Assembly (NCBI RefSeq): GCF_032884065.1
Contig: NC_088871.1
Location: forward strand, 18,992,944-19,056,943
DNA length: 64,000 nucleotides
Reading direction: 5' to 3'
Source of the DNA: Artemia franciscana
Lineage: Eukaryota > Arthropoda > Branchiopoda > Anostraca > Artemiidae
Shown here: positions 24,840 to 35,938 of the stretch, in pieces
Layout: each line of letters opens with the position of its first letter
Position numbering within the stretch: position 1 is the stretch's first letter
Translations under genes and position numbers: made by a program
Notes under the pieces: generated by a model
Told to the model about the DNA's origin: nothing
The model's input: only the letters and a program-made list of their open reading frames with translations
Database searches by the model: none

Positions 24840-26228
24840 CAGATGTTATGCTTCTAACTTTGATAGCTATTTTGAAAGTTCTCTTGGTTTATAAAAAGTT
24901 TGCTTCATATTAGATTTCAAATCATCACCTGGTTCAGTTTTATCCTGACAAAGACATTTCTTTTTATGAACGAGTTATAAAAACAAATTATCAAAAATGG
25001 CGAAGCTATTGGGTTTGACCGAGGAGAAAAATCATTGATTGACAGGTAGTTCTTTTATGGCTAGCTAATCTTCTTTTAAATATGTACCTGTGATTCTTTT
25101 CAGTCCTATCCTTCTGGGCCTTTAACAAAATACTTATTGAAACATTTTTGAGGTGGATTTAAGTGTCTCCTGTTTTAGTAAGGCAGATTTTTTTTTTGTA
25201 CTAAACTATTTAGAACAAGGAGGTTGGATATAGCTACTTTGGATGAAAGTTATTTTTATGTAGTTACATATACTTTTCTCTAGTATCATTTACTGGCATA
25301 ATACTAGCGTGCCTCAAGCTATGTAGCATTTTTAAGCCTTTAAAATACGCTAAAAGTCTTAATTGACCTCTATGATATGTATACCATATGCAGGACCTAC
25401 GAGACAAAAGCCTTAGTCCTCTTCAAAAATACCCCTACCATAATATGTTTGTCCTTTTTTTGCAGTCATAGGCAGTGGAAACGAATATGATAGGTCATAC
25501 CATGAATATCAGGTATTGGAAGGAAAGGAGTAGCACTCCCCGACACTCTTCTCCAATTACTCAGTTGGATAATAAAGAGCTAATATTTTCACTGGTGGAT
25601 CTAGGAATCGGAAAGACCCCAGGACCCCTACAAGATTTTTCTGGCGCCTTCATTCCTTCTTTTACTCTTTTATTAGAATAAATTTGTCTATTTGGTAAAT
25701 TATTGGTCCCTTTGTCACATTACCCTCACCCGAAAAGATGCTCATTGACACCCATGTCACATTGGGCCTCTCCTAAGATTTTGCTCTAGATCCGCCCCTG
25801 GGCATTCTAAAATATTTAATAACAAATCCCAGTTGATTTTCAATTTACTATTAGGTAGATAAAAGTAGATATAAAAATTTATAAAATAGAATTTAAAAAA
25901 AACTAGTTCAATGAAAAAAAACTATTAAACTGGTACAGCAGCGTCCAACGCTATTCAGAATGGCGTTTCTGCACAGCAGCCCAGAATGGCGTTTCTTGAT
26001 GGCTAGGGCCCCAAGAATTGTGCTCTTTTCTACCTTCCACTCTTAGCAGCCCATGGCATGTTTTAAACAGTTTTATCATAGTTCAAGTAAGCTTTTTACA
26101 ATTCATATAAGCTCAAAAAGGAACAGGACAAGGAAAGCTCAGATTCTGGGTACTTCTGCTAAGAATGCTTCACCTTGACTCACAAGATGCTCAACTGGTT
26201 ATATTAGTGTTTTATGCTGTACTATTGT
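24840..26228. other. Unassigned AT-rich intron sequence
   Basis: No coding frame or repeat family could be named here. A region with GGATCTAGG...GGTCCC and GATCCGCCCCTGGGC near 25590-25800 looks like the end of an unidentified dispersed repeat, since its GC content differs from the surroundings. Confidence 0.4.
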
Positions 26229-26406
26229 AATTCTAAATATTGTCTAATCTTATTCTTATAGTAACACTGAAATAATCTAAGCAAAAATGAAAAGTGACAG
26301 ATTGTCACAATAATTACATATTGTCTGGACCAATACTAAATACCCAAAACCACTTTGTTGTATGATTTGAACAAGAAAATATGTGCAACAATAACAGTTT
26401 ATACCT
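26229..26406 (-). repeat. Right arm of the 180-bp inverted repeat
   Basis: Reverse complement of 22665-22843 apart from scattered substitutions (see that entry). It lies 107 bp before the terminal hairpin of R1 copy d. Confidence 0.75.
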
Positions 26407-26512
26407 ATGTTGCATATTATTATAGTAAGGGTTTTGACACAGTCATAGTGTTGACCAAGCGCCACCGTTCCCATTCCCGGTCATCCCCATTCCCGTTGGA
26501 TTAAATATCAAA

Positions 26513-28205
26513 CAGTTCGTGGTAACGAACTGTAGTAAGGAGCGACCCGGCTCAATAGAAACTAAAACTCTAAAAAATGGAATTTTGAGAATAATAGCTA
26601 CATCAAAAGAATCGCATTTTAATGCTGATTTTAAATATATAAGCTCATCAAGTTTAGTCTTACGCTCCAAAAGTTACGAGCCTGAGAAAATTTGTGTTAT
26701 TTTAGAAAATAGGGGAAACACCCCCTAAAATTCATAGAATCTTAACGAAAATTACACCATCAGATTCAGCGTATCAGAGAACCCTACTGTAGAAGTATCA
26801 AGCTCCTATCTACAAAAATGTGGAATTTTGTATTTTTTGCCAGAAGGCAGATCACGGATGCGTGTTTATTTGTTTGTTGTTTTTTTTTGTTTTTTGTTTT
26901 TTTCTTTTTCCAAGGGGTGATCGTATCGACACAGTTGTCCTAGAATGTTGCGATAGGGCTCATTCTAACGGAAATGAAAAGTTCTAGTGCCCTTTTTAAG
27001 TGACCAAAAAAATTGGAGGGCACCTAGGCCCCCTCCCACGCTAATTATGTTCCCAAAGTCAACGGATCAAAATTCGGAGATAGCCATTTTATTCATCGTA
27101 GTCAAAAAACCTTATAACTATGTCTTTGGGGACGACTTACTCCTCCACAGTCCCCGCGGGAGGGGCTACAAGTTACAAACTTTGACCAGTGCTTACATAT
27201 AGTAATGGTTATTGGGAAGTGTACAGGTGTTTTCAGGAGGATTTCAAAGAGGGGGATATACTGGGAGAACTTTCCATCGAGGAATTTGTCATGGGGAATA
27301 AAATTTCCATGAAGGGAGCGCAGGATTTACTAGCATTATTTTGAAAAAAAAAACAATGAAAAAATAAATAGGGAAAAGTTTTTTTCAGCTGGAAGTAAGG
27401 AGCAGCATTAAAACTTAAAACGAACAGAAATTATTACCCATATGAGAGGCTCACCTCCTCCTAATACCTCGCTCTTTGCGCTAAAGTATTTTTAGTAATG
27501 TCAACTATTTATTCTGCGGCTTTTGTGATTCAGGGGTCATTCTTAATGAATTGGGCCAAAATTTAAGATTTAGTGTAAAGAGAGAGGTACTGACGAGGGG
27601 GCCAACCCTCTCATATGTGTAATAAAAACATGAGAATAAAAAATTCTTTACGTAAGCTAGTTTATAAGTTACGTATATGTTTTACTAATAAAAAGATTCG
27701 TAAAAAATTAAAAGTTCTAGTTGCCTTTTTTATTAACCAAAAAATTGGAGGGCAACAAGGCTTCCTCTCCCGCTCTTTTTTTCTCAAAATCATTCGATCG
27801 AAATTATGAGAAAGCCATTTAGCCAAAAAAAAAAAATGCAAATTTCGTTTTAATTATTTCTCTGTGGAGAGCCAAAATCAAAACATGCATTGATTCAAAA
27901 ACGTTCAGAAATTAAATAAAAAAACAAGTTTTTTCAACTGAAAGTAAGGAGCGACATTAAAACTTAAAACGAACAGAATTTACTTCGTATATGAAAGGGG
28001 CTGCTTCCTCATCAACGCCCCGCTCTTTACGCTAAAGTTTTTTACTGTTTTAAAAAGAAGAGTTGAGAGAAAGAGTCAAACTTTAGCGTAAAGAGCGGGA
28101 CGTTGATGAGGAAGCAGCCCCTTTCATATACGAAGTAATTTCTGTTTGTTTTAAGTTTTAATGTCGCTCCTTACTTTCAGTTGAAAAAACTTGTTTTTTT
28201 TATTT
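26513..28205 (-). repeat. R1 dispersed repeat, copy d (most complete)
   Basis: On the minus strand the copy ends with the terminal hairpin at 26532-26513 (CAGTTCGT, four-base loop, ACGAACTG, perfect). Continuing to higher coordinates come the GATCGTATCGACAC block, the GGGACTGTGGAGGAGTAAGT block near 27150, a diverged foldback near 27390-27620 and a nearly perfect foldback at 27913-28205. This copy gives the best view of the family: no coding capacity, two internal palindromic segments and a terminal stem-loop. Confidence 0.82.
27913..28205. repeat. Nearly perfect foldback palindrome (128-bp arms)
   Basis: Arms 27913-28040 and 28078-28205 are reverse complements with only a handful of differences over about 125 bp, and the spacer is 37 bp. 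Each arm contains AAGTAAGGAGCGACATTAAA and CGCTCTTTACGCTAAAG. The other foldback copies in the window are more diverged. A transcript through this intron would form a long double-stranded hairpin. Confidence 0.9.
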
Positions 28206-28597
28206 AAGTGTCTCTAAAATACGACACCGGGTAAATAGAGGGATATTTCTTATTTTCAAGCATATAGATAAAAAGAAGACTAAAATGTATTCACTTTTTG
28301 GGGACATCAAAGCACTGGAAACAAAAATAAAGAAAACAATCTCTGGAGTCAAGAGTTAAACAAATAGATTAGTTAAAGAGGAGAGTTTTATCTATTTTTC
28401 GTTTTCTTCTTTTTTGTTTGAATGAAAAAGAAGTGTGGTTTAAAAATTTTTGATTGCGACCACAAGAAGTAGAGCATACAGAACACCTGAACAAGCTGTT
28501 CAGATGTTCGAAAAACCTTGTTAGAAAATGCTAGAAAAAACCTCTGAATCAGGAAAAGGATCTATAATAACTAAACAATATCAAAAATTTTAATTAC

Positions 28598-28879
28598 CAA
28601 TTAATAGTGCAGCCTGTCCAGCAGGAACAAGGTATTGACTTTCTAAAATCTTTTGAGCAAATCCTGATATTCCAGCAACAAGAAAGCCTTCACTTGCACC
28701 AGCCAGACTGATCGCTACGAAGGTTGGATTTGAAAATATTGCTATGACATTTTTGGGCAAGTCCTTCAAACCTCCTCCATCAGCTCCAACAGCATTGTCA
28801 TCATCATCTTCGCAAACCTCCCCCTTTTTCTTTCTCTGATACGCCTGAGAAACTTTCTGAGCGGCAATCGCTTTCGCAC
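28598..28879 (-). CDS. OATP coding exon 7: large cytoplasmic loop and membrane segment 7
   Basis: Acceptor CTTTATTTCAG and donor AATTG|GTAATTAAA. The exon encodes residues 281-374, entering in phase 1 to complete Gly. A basic stretch (QKVSQAYQRKKKGE) and an acidic run (CEDDDDNAVGADGG) form the intracellular loop between segments 6 and 7. Then comes LKDLPKNVIAIFSNPTFVAI, the conserved entry into segment 7, with SLAGASEGFLVAGISGFAQK forming it. ESQYLVPAGQAALLIG starts segment 8. The frame continues open upstream into the intron by chance. Confidence 0.93.
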
Positions 28880-29328
28880 CTGAAATAAAGTTTAACACAA
28901 TTTTAGGACAATGGAAGACGTCTGCAATAGTTATCTTGGGTAATATCACCATAATTCTGAAATTGGCATCCATGGCACGTCTTGACATTACCTATATAAA
29001 GTTATATCTTACCTTCCCTTTTCCCAAATACTCCCAACATACATAGGCATCAATCTTTACAAATGTTGCAATCAACTTTTACCTTAGACAAAATGAATGA
29101 ACAAGTACAAAACTAACCGTAAAAGCCTCACTTTAATGATGAAGGAAATCCCTTAAAGAGCAAACAAAAATGGCCAGCAGGATTAAGATCGTTTACCTTT
29201 ATCTTCTAAAAAACGCCGTTCTTTTTAAATTCAATTACTTGACTAAAAATCAGTTCCTACTGCTGGTCCATAGAGTCTTATTTTCACAAAAGATTTTCTA
29301 AAACCTCTACTAATAAGTTTTGTGTTTC

Positions 29329-30127
29329 GAATTGATTTTTCTTATTAACACTGCAGCAAATACTACATCTCACAAAAACCCCAGTATATGTTTTTTTTAA
29401 TCGCACAATAAATTTGAATGTGACTAGTAAGAAAAAAATAGTTTGGTTGATACCAATCATCTTTTGCGAAAAAATAAGTTATGTGTTCTTCGCAACAAAC
29501 TAAAATAATATTGTGGTGAAAAAGTCCTCCATTTTCTTCTAGGCTGCTAATAAAGCTGGCCCACTAAGACAAACGAAAAATCGATGACAAAAATTAATAG
29601 TAAAAATTGTCTTTTTTATAAAGGCACCTAATCAGACAAAGAGGAAACAGAAATTCAACTGTTAAGAAAATTCAGGCAAAACTGAACATAACTAACGCCT
29701 AACTGAACACATCCATTATCAAGAAGAGCTGTGGAACGGGTCTCTCGAAAACGGGCCTAGCCGTTCATGGCATCCTTCAAAACAGGTTTCTTGCGGCCAT
29801 GCCAATTTGATTAAAAAAGGTACAAATATGGAATCCAGGCACGTTTAAGACCTGACATCACAAAACTTGTTTTGCTTCATAAGCTTCCCTGTGGAACTAA
29901 GTATTTCGGATAGTTTTTAATCATTAGCCTACCCATTTTTGGAAAGTCACCAAAAAACCACTAGCTTACGAATAAAGGTATGTAGTAACACCTGTGGGAA
30001 AAAGGGACAAAATTGATACGGTATCAACCGTACCAATTAAAAAAAAAACATGCGATTAAAACAAATTTAAAAAATTTGTGAGATGCAATATTTGCTACAG
30101 TGTTAGCAAAAAAAAAAATTCAATTCG
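29329..30127. repeat. Imperfect inverted repeat with about 640-bp spacer
   Basis: Left arm 29329-29405 (CGAATTGATTTTTCTTATTA, then GCAAATACTACATCTCACAA) matches the reverse complement of 30040-30127 with small indels. The spacer contains a block, AATTCAGGCAAAACTGAA near 29670, that is repeated directly outside the right arm at about 30315. This suggests one unit was inserted or duplicated twice. Confidence 0.6.
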
Positions 30128-30630
30128 AATATAAAGTACTTATATAAAAATTGTATAAAAATAATTATTCTCACTTCTTGATGATTTTCTATCGTCCCAG
30201 GGAAGAACTGAGCAAATAGTCATTCAATAAGGATAATTTATATTGTCTGTCAGTTCTGTGAGCCGTTTGATGGCAATTGGAGACCAAAAATGATTCAAAG
30301 ATTCATGACCCAAAAAATTCAGGCAAAACTGAATATATCTAACGCTTAACTGCACACATCAATTATCAAAAAGAGCTATGGAACTAGGGGCTTCGGCTGT
30401 TTTTTAATCATTGACCTATCTTTTTTTGAAAAGACACCAAATACCAATAGCTCATGAATAAAGTCAAATAGTAACACCTGTGGATGAAAAAAAAGGACAA
30501 AATTGATACGGTATGTACTTCTCTTTGATCTTAACACCATGTTACTAGTGTTCCTAGTAAGCGAGAAGCTGGTTTCAAAAATTGTGTCAACACTTGTTTG
30601 TCCTCGACTATTGTACTATTAAGTATGTTA

Positions 30631-30798
30631 ACTAATTTGTACTATGACTTCATACCTTTTACCAGATTCATCTTAAGTATAGGGAAACTAATTTGTACTA
30701 TGACTTTATACCGTTTACCAGATTCTTCTTAAGTATAGGGACACTAATTTGTACTATGACTTTATATCTTTTACCAGATTCATCTTAAGTATAGGGAA
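30631..30798 (+). repeat. 56-bp tandem repeat, three copies
   Basis: ACTAATTTGTACTATGACTT begins copies at 30631, 30687 and 30743, each ending TCTTAAGTATAGGG. Only a few substitutions separate them, so the duplication is fairly recent. Confidence 0.9.
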
Positions 30799-31350
30799 AC
30801 ATCTGTTCAAAAATTTCCAGCTTGTTTTAACTTCAACAAACTGTGACTTAAATCTTTGCTTATAGTGACGAATCACAAATATTACGCGTGTAATATAAAG
30901 AACGTTCAACTTGACAAATTATGAACAGGATACATAGCTGTAGCTATAGTCCTGCGTAATTTTGATTTTATCCAATATGAACATTATGTGGGTTGGGTAT
31001 TGATTTTGCAGTATCCATATATAAGGAGCCTTACATCTGGAGAGTAAGATAAAACAAGATAGCAAATTGCTCAGAGATAACAAATCACCCAATAGCATGA
31101 GCCTGATTCGTGGATATACATATGGACCCTTAACAAATCTTCAAGAAACTGCATGAAAGCTTCAGTAAGAATTACCATTTTGAAGATCTCTTTAGAATTT
31201 TAGGGACCTAAATCTCTCCTGGCCCTTGAATTTAATAGAAATTACCACAAAAACTTAATTTTGAAATGTGCTAAAAAAAAATCGACCTGTGTTTGTGGTA
31301 ATATATGTCCAAACACAAAAATTGTTTCATAGTTGTGACGAATGAATAAG

Positions 31351-32197
31351 CTATGTCATTTCTTTTTTTTCCTGTTATTTTAGTTATGGCTCCTGTAATT
31401 TCTTGGGCTCCCATTTAACTATGGGCACCTATACTGATTTTTACTAAGAGCAAACATCTTTGACCTTCCGTGTGGCAACGTTGCTGCAGGATTCTTCGCA
31501 GCAATCCTTGTAATACGAATTTGCTAGTATATTTTCTGCACAAACTATGTCATTTCTTTTTTTCCTGTTATTTTTTAGTTATTACTCCTGTAATTTCTTG
31601 TACTCCCATTTAACTATGGTCCCAACCTAGTATTGAGCACCTATACTGATTTTTACTAAGAGCATACAGCTTTGACCTTCCGTGTGGCAACGTTGCTGCA
31701 GGATTCTTCGCAGCAATCCTTGTAATACGAATTTGCTAGTATATTTTCTGCACAAACGTATTATGTCATTTCTTTTTTTCCTGTTATTTTTTAGTTATGA
31801 CTCCTGTAATTTCTTGTACTCCCATTTAACTATGGTCCCAACCTAGTATTGAGCACCTATACTGATTTTTACCAAGAGCAAATTAGCTTTGACCTTCCGT
31901 GTGGCAACGTTGCTGCAGGATTCTTCGCAGTAATCCTTGTAATACGAATTTGCTAGCATATTTTCTGCACAAACGTATTATGTCATTTCTTTTTTTCCTG
32001 TTATTTTTTAGTTATGACTCCTGTAATTTCTTGTACTCCCATTTAACTATGGTCCCAACCTAGTATTGAGCACCTATACTGATTTTTACCAAGAGCAAAT
32101 TTGCTTTGACCTTCCGTGTCGCAACGTTGCTGCAGGATTCTTCGCAGCAATCCTTGTAATACGAATTTGCTAGCATATTTTCTGCACAAACGTATTG
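31351..32197 (-). repeat. 216-bp tandem repeat, four copies, carrying a conserved Cys-rich frame
   Basis: Copies start at 31351, 31545, 31761 and 31979. The first copy is about 20 bp shorter because it lacks the CCCAACCTAGTATTGAGC block. On the minus strand each copy has the same frame, VCAEN(I/M)LANSYYKDCC followed by EESCSNVATRKVK. The last copy (highest coordinates) extends upstream into an 80-codon frame (32299-32060), whose N-terminal part is hydrophobic. Copies 1 and 2 stop soon after (KDVCS or KAVCS), and copies 3 and 4 run on. Nothing in it belongs to OATP, because the flanking exons join perfectly without it. It could be exon-like or chance. Confidence 0.8.
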
Positions 32198-32590
32198 AGA
32201 AACTGCTGCCAAATAATTACTTATGGTGGTGAAAACGCTCGAACTACTTTTTACCCGAAAGAAAGAAGAAAGTAAGAAAAAAACATTCACAGTACGCATT
32301 ACATATCATTTCAACTATAAAACCAACCAAATCCAATAACTTGATGTAAAAAAAAACTTACCATTCTTGTCCATATTTCCTGCTATAACCCTGCTATAAT
32401 TCGTGCCAATAAAGATGATGGCGCATTCTAATATCTTAACTAAATAGTTAAATACTTAAATAATTTAATAGTTAAAGCGATTTAAACTGATAGGTGAAAA
32501 CTCATTAAACATTAAATTCATTATTCAGCGATAACGTTCAAGACCAAAATATTATTAGTTTGAATTATCTGTAGCTTATAATTATCATAC

Positions 32591-32712
32591 CTGGTAATTT
32601 AGAAGGAAACGCGAGGAGAAGCCACCCAATTATCAGTGCAAATAAGCCGCAAAAAAGGAAGCCAATCCACCAAGCTCCAACAAAATTCGTTGCTACAACT
32701 TCGGGTGGAACC
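32591..32712 (-). CDS. OATP coding exon 6: family signature and membrane segment 6
   Basis: Acceptor TTTATTTATAG and donor TACCAG|GTATGATA. The exon encodes residues 240-280, entering in phase 2 and leaving in phase 1. VVATNFVGAWWIGFLFCGLF carries the OATP superfamily signature (usual form D-x-R-W-V-G-A-W-W-x-G-F). GAWWIGF is intact, but the preceding D and R/W positions read T, N and F. LIIGWLLLAFPSKLPG completes segment 6 with the F-P-K-x-L-P exit motif nearly intact. The exon lies alone between introns of 3.7 and 12.6 kb. Confidence 0.92.
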
Positions 32713-35222
32713 CTATAAATAAACAACATGTTAGCAATGGCGTCTTCAATCGCTATGTGAAACCTTTCTGAATGTCTTAAGTGCCTTAAATGACCTTTCA
32801 AACCAAAATTTTACGTTACGGTGATCTTACTCTAATCACCATATTACAGTAAACAGAGGATTGTGCAACTTACTGACTAAACTATGCTAAAATAAAGCAT
32901 TTCAATACAAATTTACTACATTCAAGAAGCAATGTTCTGCTATTTACAATGAGAGACAAATGGTTTGCAAAAGAGTAAAAAAGAAACTGGAGTATTTACA
33001 GGAAGTGCCTACTTTGGAAATTCGAAAAAGATCCAAGATTTTTTTTTTTAATTTAAATACTGCTTGATTACTTTAGCTTCTATCTCTCTTCGGGATAGGC
33101 GTGGAGTGGGTGCCCGCTGTCTCCAATCATTTTTCAAATAGTATCTATTCATTGCCTCAGCTCAGTCCATCATTCTCAGTCAATTTCATTTTTCACTAAT
33201 TTTTCATCTATAGTGACCTCCTCATATAAGGTCTGTGGATTATCGGCAGGGATTTCGGTTACAAATTTTTAATTTTAATTAATGAAAATTATCCTTTTTT
33301 TCCTCAGCTGCCTTCTCTGAGGTAATACCATTTTACTGTTTATCTGGGTATTTTTTTGGTAAAACTACCTGAGCTTGTGAAAAAGCCTAGACAGTCAAAC
33401 CCAAGATACGAGCAAAAACAGTTGAATTTTTTGTCAGCCCAACTGTCTTAGCTTATAATTGCAAGTTCCATTGCACAATATTCGAGGCAGATAGGAGGCC
33501 TTTGTAGGCTTTGGACTCTTATTCCCCTTTGCAATTTTAGTCAACTTGTTGTTCAACTAACATTAAATTTTTTTTTATTAGTCTAGCAAATGTCTAAGTT
33601 TATAAATTGAATCAATTGCCTTGCCTGACACTCATTACAGAATGGCCCCATTTTGACTTTAGACCCTTGTTTGCCTCTGTTTCTAGGCATATTAACGGTC
33701 TCATGTTTCAATTCTAAATTCTTGGTTCAACCTGCCTAAGATCAGAGGTAAGCGTCCCTTGTTTACCTCTTATTCCAGGCAATCTAAAGGTCTCATGTCA
33801 ATTTTAACTTCTTGGTCAACCTTCCTGAGACTGGCAGGCGTTACTTGCTATAAGATAACAAAACGTATATTGGTCCAATAAGAGAGGCACCCGCATACTC
33901 CCGCCGTTTATCCAAGCCAAATTAACCAAACACTTGGAAAACCTTAAGTTCTATCACTATCTTAGCTCTATGACTTATTTACCTTGGTTCTACAATCAGC
34001 CATGGCTTGATGCCCACAACTACTCCATTTTATTTCAATCGATAAAAGTAAAAACAATTTTCTCCTATTAAAATTAAAAAGACAAATCTTAAAACCATAC
34101 GAGACATAAAAGAAAAAGTCATTTCTGAAGCATTGTTAAATGGCAAGTGAATAAAAACGCGATGTCATATGGCAGTTTGTTAGAATCAGGATCGAATCAG
34201 AGTTTTCAATCAGATTGTGAAATATGATAGTGTGAAAAATGCGAAAGATGATTAGCCAGTGTCGTTTCAGAAGTTATTTATTCCCATGATCTCTGCCTTT
34301 TAAACAAATTACTTTAAAATGTATTAGATCAGCAATTGCTAGATTATTCATTGATTCGTCTATTCAAAATATCGCTGTGGACTTACGTATTATGCGAGAA
34401 ATACTCGAGGCATTATCCGGTTTTCATTCCTGTTAGTTTGCAATGTATGTCGACAAAATATATTGTCTGATCATGGATACCTATATTTCCATTAAGTATA
34501 GTTCGTATTATGGTTAGGTTATGTCAGACTAGGTTTGTTTAGGTTACGTATTTAATATACGCTATGCTCTACCCTTCACTCCCAAATGTGCAAATATGTA
34601 GCCCAAATTTATTTCTGAACTATTATATTTGATCTTACTTAGGATTCTTTCATTAGCATTAACCAAACTTCACTTCTCGAGTGTTTCTCCCATAATACTT
34701 AAGTTCTGAGTTCTTTATTTATCAATAAATTTCATAAATGAAAATTACTTCAAGACAATCTCGCCCATAAGGCTCCTTAGCCGGGAAAGAGCAGGGGAGA
34801 AAAAAATACTAACGCAAAAATTTTAACAGTCGCCCATCTTAATAATCCCCAAAAATGACAAGCTAGGCAGGGGGTAGCACATGATTTAAGCAACTCAATT
34901 AAATATCCAACTCAATCCAAAGGCATCAACTCCAAGGGAAACCAGAATACATAAAAATATTTACTAGCTAGAAAATCTCTAACATAATTTTTTAACATAC
35001 CAAACGAGTGGCAGCTTCATACAAACTCTGGGAGTGTGCTCTAGATCCCTTTAACAAACTAGACAGATTTCTTCAAAAAAAAAAAGATGTATATTCATGA
35101 TATTCACGATGCAATGCAGCAATTGCTAGATTATTTATTGATTTATCTATTTAAAATATCGCTTTAACAGAATAAACAGATTTCTTCAAAATTGCTGCTA
35201 AATATTCTATAAGCTTGATACC

Positions 35223-35252
35223 AGCTTAGATACCATTATTGGTATCTAAGCT
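35223..35252. repeat. Perfect 13-bp stem, 4-nt loop hairpin
   Basis: AGCTTAGATACCA (35223-35235), loop TTAT, and its exact complement (35240-35252). It is an isolated perfect hairpin with the same four-base loop architecture as the ends of R1 and R4. No adjacent element body is recognised. Confidence 0.85.
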
Positions 35253-35817
35253 GTGTTGAGAAGGCATATCATTTCTCAACTTGCGAATACAATAAACAAA
35301 CGTAAATATTTTTGGCAGCTAAAGATTATTTTCAAGGCAGTAAATTAAGTTGACGAGCCCACAATTTTGTTAATCTAATAAATAGTTTTTTTTTTTACTT
35401 CCTGTAATGTCTTTTAAGCTGATTCTTCTTGCTTTTTTTTTATCTAATTTTTTACTGAAGCTGTTTGGGCAAATGAAAACTTCAATGTTAAAAATACGCA
35501 TCCTTTTCAGTAGTAAGCGAATACCACTCCAGCCTTTAAAAGTATTTTAGGGGGGATAGGCAGTCAGACTCTTGATTGTGGTAGCTCTCATTTCTAACAT
35601 TTATTATCCTTGTTATATTAATTTCTTGTTGTATTGTGTTGTTGTCGAGGCTACGACAAATGAAAAACCCGATGTCTAAAACACATGTCGTTTTCAAAAG
35701 AGCACATAATTGCTTCCTCTGGTATTTAGAAGGTTTCAGTGGTTGGTCGCTCTACTATTATTTGTGATAATTTCTGTTCATTTTAATTTGAATTGATTCA
35801 TTTTAATTCCTATTCGC

Positions 35818-35938
<121 letters not shown>

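Larger units (their letters stand above)
28880..32590 (-). other. OATP intron between exons 6 and 7
   Basis: A 3.7-kb AT-rich intron. It contains an imperfect inverted repeat (29329-29405 with 30040-30127), direct repeats about 0.5-0.65 kb apart (29670/30315 and 29917/30397), a 56-bp repeat in three copies, and a four-copy 216-bp tandem repeat. No other gene is recognisable. Confidence 0.65.

Noticed and set aside
32060-32299. Insulin-like peptide
   Set aside because: Only the CCxxxC core fits. The B-chain cysteine spacing, a dibasic C-peptide and the last A-chain cysteine spacing are absent.
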